Shown here in pieces: positions 59,001 through 64,000 of a stretch of 64,000 nt of DNA. This DNA comes from Rallus limicola (taxonomy: Eukaryota > Chordata > Aves > Gruiformes > Rallidae), in assembly GCA_022605955.1 (NCBI GenBank), contig JAKCOZ010000267.1, positions 1 through 64,000 of the forward strand, written 5' to 3'. The position numbers and the translations under genes were made by a program. Within the stretch, counting starts at the first letter, position 1, and each line of letters begins with the position of its first letter. Under the pieces are notes generated by a model. That model did not search any database. It was not told the DNA's origin and saw nothing but the letters and a program-made list of their open reading frames with translations.

Positions 59001-59026
59001 CACTGTAGGAGGTAGCAGGTATGTTC
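59001..59026 (-). repeat. Patch identical to the one in the forward block at 12430-12460
   Basis: cactgtaggaggtagcagg followed by tatgttcc is the exact reverse complement of the variant cluster in unit 12258-12455. Elsewhere this part of the unit reads ccgtaggaggttccaggcatg. Related forms occur at 40988, 43562 and 44948 (tatagtaggtaggagg) and at 60389 and 61373 (ggtagcaggtttg). Confidence 0.85.
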
Positions 59027-60299
59027 CCTCTTTCCAGGCAAAGGAAAAGGCTGAGAGCCAAAGTGACAGGGTCTGCTTGTGTGTCCTGTTAGGAGGTTTC
59101 AGACAAGCTATGCCTTTCAGGCCTAGCTTCTTTACTTTGGGAGTTATTGCTGGACGTTTAGCATGTTTTGAACTGCAGTCTGCTATGGCCGAGAAAAGCA
59201 CCGTAGGAGGTTCCAGGCATGTTCCCTCTTTCCAGGCAAAGGAAAAGGCTGAGAGCCAAAGTGACAGGGTCTGCTTGTGTGTCCTGTTAGGAGGTTTCAG
59301 ACAAGCTATGCCTTTCAGTCCTAGCTTCTTTACTTTGGGAGTTATTGCTGGACGTTTAGCAAGTTTTGAACTGCAGTCTGCTAGGGCCGAGAAAAGCACC
59401 GTAGGAGGTTCCAGGCATGTTCCCTCTTTCCAGGCAAAGGAAAAGGCTGAGAGCCAAAGTGACAGGGTCTGCTTGTGTGTCCTGTTAGGAGGTTTCAGAC
59501 AAGCTATGCCTTTCAGTCCTAGCTTCTTTACTTTGGGAGTTATTGCTGGACATTTAGCATGTTTTGAACTGCAGTCTGCTAGGGCCGAGAAAAGCACCGT
59601 AGGAGGTTCCAGGCATGTTCCCTCTTTCCAGGCAAAGGAAAAGGCTGAGAGCCAAAGTGACAGGGTCTGCTTGTGTGTCCTGTTAGGAGGTTTCAGACAA
59701 GCTATGCCTTTCAGTCCTAGCTTCTTTACTTTGGGAGTTATTGCTGGACGTTTAGCATGTTTTGAATTGCAGTCTGCTAGGGCCGAGAAAAGCACCGTAG
59801 GAGCTTCCAGGCATGTTCCCTCTTTCCAGGCAAAGGAAAAGGCTGAGAGCCAAAGTGACAGGGTCTGCTTGTGTGTCCTGTTAGGAGGTTTCAGACAAGC
59901 TATGCCTTTCATGCCTAGCTTCTTTACTTTGGGAGTTATTGCTGGACGTTTAGCATGTTTTGAACTGCAGTCTGCTAGGGCCGAGAAAAGCACCGTAGTA
60001 GGTTCCAGGCATGTTCCCTCTTTCCAGGCAAAGGAAAAGGCTGAGAGCCAAAGTGACAGGGTCTGCTTGTGTGTCCTGTTAGGAGGTTTCAGACAAGCTA
60101 TGCCTTTCATGCCTAGCTTCTTTACTTTGGGAGTTATTGCTGGACGTTTAGCATGTTTTGAACTGCAGTCTGCTAGGGCCGAGAAAAGCACCGTAGGAGG
60201 TTCCAGGCATGTTCCCTCTTTCCAGGCAAAGGAAAAGGCTGAGAGCCAAAGTGACAGGGTCTGCTTTTGTGTCCTGTTAGGAGGTTTCAGACAAGCTAT

Positions 60300-62290
60300 G
60301 CCTTTCAGGCCTAGCTTCTTTACTTTGGGAGTTATTGCTGGACGTTTAGCATGTTTTGAACTGCAGTCTGCTAGGACCGAGGAAAGCACTGTAGGAGGTA
60401 GCAGGTTTGTTCCTTCTTTCCAGGCAAAGGAAAAGGCTGAGAGCCAAAGTGACAGGGTCTGCTTGTGTGTCCTGTTAGGAGGTTTCAGACAAGCTATGCC
60501 TTTCAGTCCTAGCTTCTTGACTTTGGGAGTTATTGCTGGACGTTTAGCATGTTTTGAACTGCAGTCTGCTAGGGCCGAGAAAAGCACTGTAGGAGGTTCC
60601 AGGCATGTTCCCTCTTTCCAGGCAAAGGAAAAGGCTGAGAGCCAAAGTGACAGGGTCTGCTTGTGTGTCCTGTTAGGAGGTTTCAGACAAGCTATGCCTT
60701 TCAGTCCTAGCTTCTTTACTTTGGGAGTTATTGCTGGACGTTTAGCATGTTTTGAACTGCAGTCTGCTAGGGCCGAGAAAAGCACCGTAGGAGCTTCCAG
60801 GCATGTTCCCACTTTCCAGGGAAAGGCTGAGAGCCAAAGTGACAGGGTCCGCTTGTGTGTCCTGTTAGGAGGTTTCAGACAAGCTATGCCTTTCAGGCCT
60901 CGCTTCTTTACTTTGGGAGTTATTGCTGGACGTTTAGCATGTTTTGAACTGCAGTCTGCTAGGGCCGAGAAAAGCACCGTAGGAGGTTCCAGGCATGTTC
61001 CCTCTTTCCAGGCAAAGGAAAAGGCTGAGAGCCAAAGTGACAGGGTCTGCTTGTGTGTCCTGTTAGGAGGTTTCAGACAAGCTATGCCTTTCATGCCTAG
61101 CTTCTTTACTTTGGGAGTTATTGCTGGACGTTTAGCATGTTTTGAACTGCAGTCTGCTAGGGCCGAGAAAAGCACCGTAGGAGGTTCCAGGCATGTTCCC
61201 TCTTTCCAGGCAAAGGAAAAGGCTGAGAGCCAAAGTGACAGGGTCTGCTTTTGTGTCCTGTTAGGAGGTTTCAGACAAGCTATGCCTTTCAGGCCTAGCT
61301 TCTTTACTTTGGGAGTTATTGCTGGACGTTTAGCATGTTTTGAACTGCAGTCTGCTAGGACCGAGGAAAGCACTGTAGGAGGTAGCAGGTTTGTTCCTTC
61401 TTTCCAGGCAAAGGAAAAGGCTGAGAGCCAAAGTGACAGGGTCTGCTTGTGTGTCCTGTTAGGAGGTTTCAGACAAGCTATGCCTTTCAGTCCTAGCTTC
61501 TTTACTTTGGGAGTTATTGCTGGACGTTTAGCATGTTTTGAACTGCAGTCTGCTAGGGCCGAGAAAAGCACCGTAGGAGGTTCCAGGCATGTTCCCTCTT
61601 TCCAGGCAAAGGAAAAGGCTGAGAGCCAAAGTGACAGGGTCTGCTTGTGTGTCCTGTTAGGAGGTTTCAGACAAGCTATGCCTTTCATGCCTAGCTTCTT
61701 TACTTTGGGAGTTATTGCTGGACGTTTAGCATGTTTTGAACTGCAGTCTGCTAGGGCCGAGAAAAGCACTGTAGGAGGTTCCAGGCATGTTCCCTCTTTC
61801 CAGGCAAAGGAAAAGGCTGAGAGCCAAAGTGACAGGGTCTGCTTGTGTGTCCTGTTAGGAGGTTTCAGACAAGCTATGCCTTTCAGTCCTAGCTTCTTTA
61901 CTTTGGGAGTTATTGCTGGACGTTTAGCATGTTTTGAACTGCAGTCTGCTAGGGCCGAGAAAAGCACCGTAGGAGCTTCCAGGCATGTTCCCTCTTTCCA
62001 GGGAAAGGCTGAGAGCCAAAGTGACAGGGTCCGCTTGTGTGTCCTGTTAGGAGGTTTCAGACAAGCTATGCCTTTCAGGCCTCGCTTCTTTACTTTGGGA
62101 GTTATTGCTGGACGTTTAGCATGTTTTGAACTGCAGTCTGCTAGGGCCGAGAAAAGCACCGTAGGAGGTTCCAGGCATGTTCCCTCTTTCCAGGCAAAGG
62201 AAAAGGCTGAGAGCCAAAGTGACAGGGTCTGCTTGTGTGTCCTGTTAGGAGGTTTCAGACAAGCTATGCCTTTCAGTCCTAGCTTCTTTA
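60300..62290 (-). repeat. Five/six-monomer duplicated block with 6-bp deletion units
   Basis: Two units lack 6 bp (tttccagggaaagg instead of tttccaggcaaaggaaaagg) at 60819 and 62001, 1182 bp apart, that is six units minus 6 bp. Two units with aggaccgagg and ggtagcaggtttg (60374-60414 and 61358-61398) lie 984 bp apart, that is five units minus 6 bp. cttttgtgtcc precedes each (60263 and 61248). Both 6-bp-deletion units are followed by ggtccgcttg and cctcgc. The one-unit difference between spacings shows a monomer gain or loss within the duplication. Confidence 0.85.
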
Positions 62291-64000
62291 CTTTGGGAGT
62301 TATTGCTGGACGTTTAGCATGTTTTGAACTGCAGTCTGCTAGGGCCGAGAAAAGCACCGTAGGAGGTTCCAGGCATGTTCCCTCTTTCCAGGCAAAGGAA
62401 AAGGCTGAGAGCCAAAGTGACAGGGTCTGCTTGTGTGTCCTGTTAGGAGGTTTCAGACAAGCTATGCTTTTCAGTCCTAGCTTCTTTACTTTGGGAGTTA
62501 TTGCTGGACGTTTAGCATGTTTTGAACTGCAGTCTGCTAGGGCCGAGAAAAGCACCGTAGGAGGTTCCAGGCATGTTCCCTCTTTCCAGGCAAAGGAAAA
62601 GGCTGAGAGCCAAAGTGACAGGGTCTGCTTGTGTGTCCTGTTAGGAGGTTTCAGACAAGCTATGCCTTTCATGCCTAGCTTCTTTACTTTGGGAGTTATT
62701 GCTGGACGTTTAGCATGTTTTGAACTGCAGTCTGCTAGGGCCGAGAAAAGCACCGTAGGAGGTTCCAGGCATGTTCCCTCTTTCCAGGCAAAGGAAAAGG
62801 ATGAGAGCCAAAGTGACAGGGTCTGCTTGTGTGTCCTGTTAGGAGGTTTCAGACAAGCTATGCCTTTCAGTCCTAGCTTCTTTACTTTGGGAGTTATTGC
62901 TGGACGTTTAGCATGTTTTGAACTGCAGTCTGCTAGGGCCGAGAAAAGCACCGTAGGAGGTTCCAGGCATGTTCCCTCTTTCCAGGCAAAGGAAAAGGAT
63001 GAGAGCCAAAGTGACAGGGTCTGCTTGTGTGTCCTGTTAGGAGGTTTCAGACAAGCTATGCCTTTCATGCCTAGCTTCTTGACTTTGGGAGTTATTGCTG
63101 GACGTTTAGCATGTTTTGAACTGCAGTCTGCTAGGGCCGAGAAAAGCACCGTAGGAGGTTCCAGGCATGTTCCCTCTTTCCAGGCAAAGGAAAAGGCTGA
63201 GAGCCAAAGTGACAGGGTCTGCTTGTGTGTCCTGTTAGGAGGTTTCAGACAAGCTATGCCTTTCAGTCCTAGCTTCTTTACTTTGGGAGTTATTGCTGGA
63301 CGTTTAGCATGTTTTGAACTGCAGTCTGCTAGGGCCGAGAAAAGCACCGTAGGAGGTTCCAGGCATGTTCCCTCTTTCCAGGCAAAGGAAAAGGCTGAGA
63401 GCCAAAGTGACAGGGTCTGCTTGTGTGTCCTGTTAGGAGGTTTCAGACAAGCTATGCCTTTCAGTCCTAGCTTCTTTACTTTGGGAGTTATTGCTGGACG
63501 TTTAGCATGTTTTGAACTGCAGTCTGCTAGGGCCGAGAAAAGCACCGTAGGAGGTTCCAGGCATGTTCCCTCTTTCCAGGCAAAGGAAAAGGCTGAGAGC
63601 CAAAGTGACAGGGTCTGCTTGTGTGTCCTGTTAGGAGGTTTCAGACAAGCTATGCCTTTCAGTCCTAGCTTCTTTACATTGGGAGTTATTGCTGGACGTT
63701 TAGCATGTTTTGAACTGCAGTCTGCTAGGGCCGAGAAAAGCACCGTAGGAGGTTCCAGGCATGTTCCCTCTTTCCAGGCAAAGGAAAAGGCTGAGAGCCA
63801 AAGTGACAGGGTCTGCTTGTGTGTCCTGTTAGGAGGTTTCAGACAAGCTATGCCTTTCAGTCCTAGCTTCTTTACTTTGGGAGTTATTGCTGGACGTTTA
63901 GCATGTTTTGAACTGCAGTCTGCTAGGGCCGAGAAAAGCACCGTAGGAGGTTCCAGGCATGTTCCCTCTTTCCAGGCAAAGGAAAAGGCTGAGAGCCAAA
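62291..64000 (-). repeat. Terminal cttgtgtg-type units, array continuing past the window
   Basis: About nine near-standard units. ggatgagag (ggctgagag elsewhere) is shared by two adjacent units (62799 and 62997, 198 bp apart). Other private changes are tgcttttcag (62466), cttgacttt (63077) and tttacattg (63674). The last base falls mid-unit, with no sign of an array edge. Confidence 0.85.

Larger units (their letters stand above)
22258..64000 (-). repeat. 198-bp satellite array, inverted block
   Basis: About 211 units of the same satellite, reverse-complemented relative to 1-22257: landmarks now read cctgttagg, ggcctagc or gtcctagc, ctgcagtctg, caccgtagg. The period is 198 bp with a few unit-length changes. 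There are 1-bp deletions near 22881, 27039, 27830, 28621, 30263, 46497, 48814, 49684, 51047 and 52375, and 6-bp deletions near 60819 and 62001. The deletions explain phase offsets I checked: the marker spacing 37641 to 55456 is 90 units minus 5 bp, matching the five 1-bp deletions between them. The block runs off the right edge mid-unit, and no foreign sequence interrupts it. Confidence 0.99.

Noticed and set aside
31025..63941. Giant open frames (5188, 5124 and 3857 codons) in the inverted block
   Set aside because: Same cause: a 198-bp unit is a multiple of three with a stop-free frame on each strand. Their ends coincide with 1-bp deletions or single-base stops, not with domain boundaries.
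1..64000. CRISPR array
   Set aside because: The repeats are contiguous 198-bp units with no unique spacers of constant length and no leader or cas genes.
1..64000. Tandem rRNA, tRNA or 5S gene cluster
   Set aside because: The unit shows no tRNA cloverleaf, no box A/B or 5S internal promoter arrangement, and no rRNA-like conserved core that I can recognise.
1..64000. Bacterial or phage repeat region
   Set aside because: More than 64 kb of uninterrupted 198-bp tandem units with HOR structure and CpG depletion is typical of eukaryotic heterochromatin and has no prokaryotic parallel I know of.

Overview
The whole 64 kb window is one tandem satellite DNA array. I find no gene, RNA gene, transposon or single-copy DNA anywhere in it. 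The repeat unit is 198 bp. The reference unit (180-377) is 50% G+C by hand count, and about 323 copies lie end to end. Copies differ mostly by single substitutions and by about a dozen 1-bp or 6-bp deletions. The array runs off both window edges, so its full size is unknown.

This is a eukaryotic chromosome, from a centromeric, pericentromeric, subtelomeric or sex-chromosome heterochromatin block. The reference unit has 4 CpG against about 12 expected (observed/expected about 0.33). Several recurrent variants are CpG to CpA/TpG changes. That fits a cytosine-methylating, vertebrate-like genome, but I do not recognise the satellite family and cannot name the organism. No CENP-B-box-like 17-mer is present in the unit.

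Layout: (1) 1-22257, units in one orientation. From 2160 to 16613 a 30-monomer (5940 bp) higher-order repeat (HOR) is visible, with an inserted 18-monomer (3564 bp) tandem copy. From about 17208 to 22257 the units are a patchwork without long order. (2) 22254-22290, a fold-back junction where orientation flips. It has a 4-bp overlap (tgtc), a 16-base spacer and a 10-bp insertion. (3) 22291-64000, units in the opposite orientation. The stretch 22.3-29 kb is heterogeneous and mostly carries the CpG-containing (ctcgtgtg) variant. The stretch 29-48.5 kb is almost all the cttgtgtg variant with 13-mer and 7-mer order. At 48.6-52.9 kb lies a rearranged copy of the 26-30 kb material. At 52.9-64 kb there is 11-mer and 5/6-mer order.

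Very long reading frames (over 5000 codons, overlapping on both strands at 31.0-46.6 kb) are a by-product. The unit length is a multiple of three and happens to have a stop-free frame on each strand. I do not annotate them as genes. What the sequence records is array evolution: unequal exchange, conversion patches, segmental duplication and an inversion. Each monomer carries a 25-bp dyad, and the inversion breakpoint lies three bases beyond that dyad. I saw no previously undescribed gene system.
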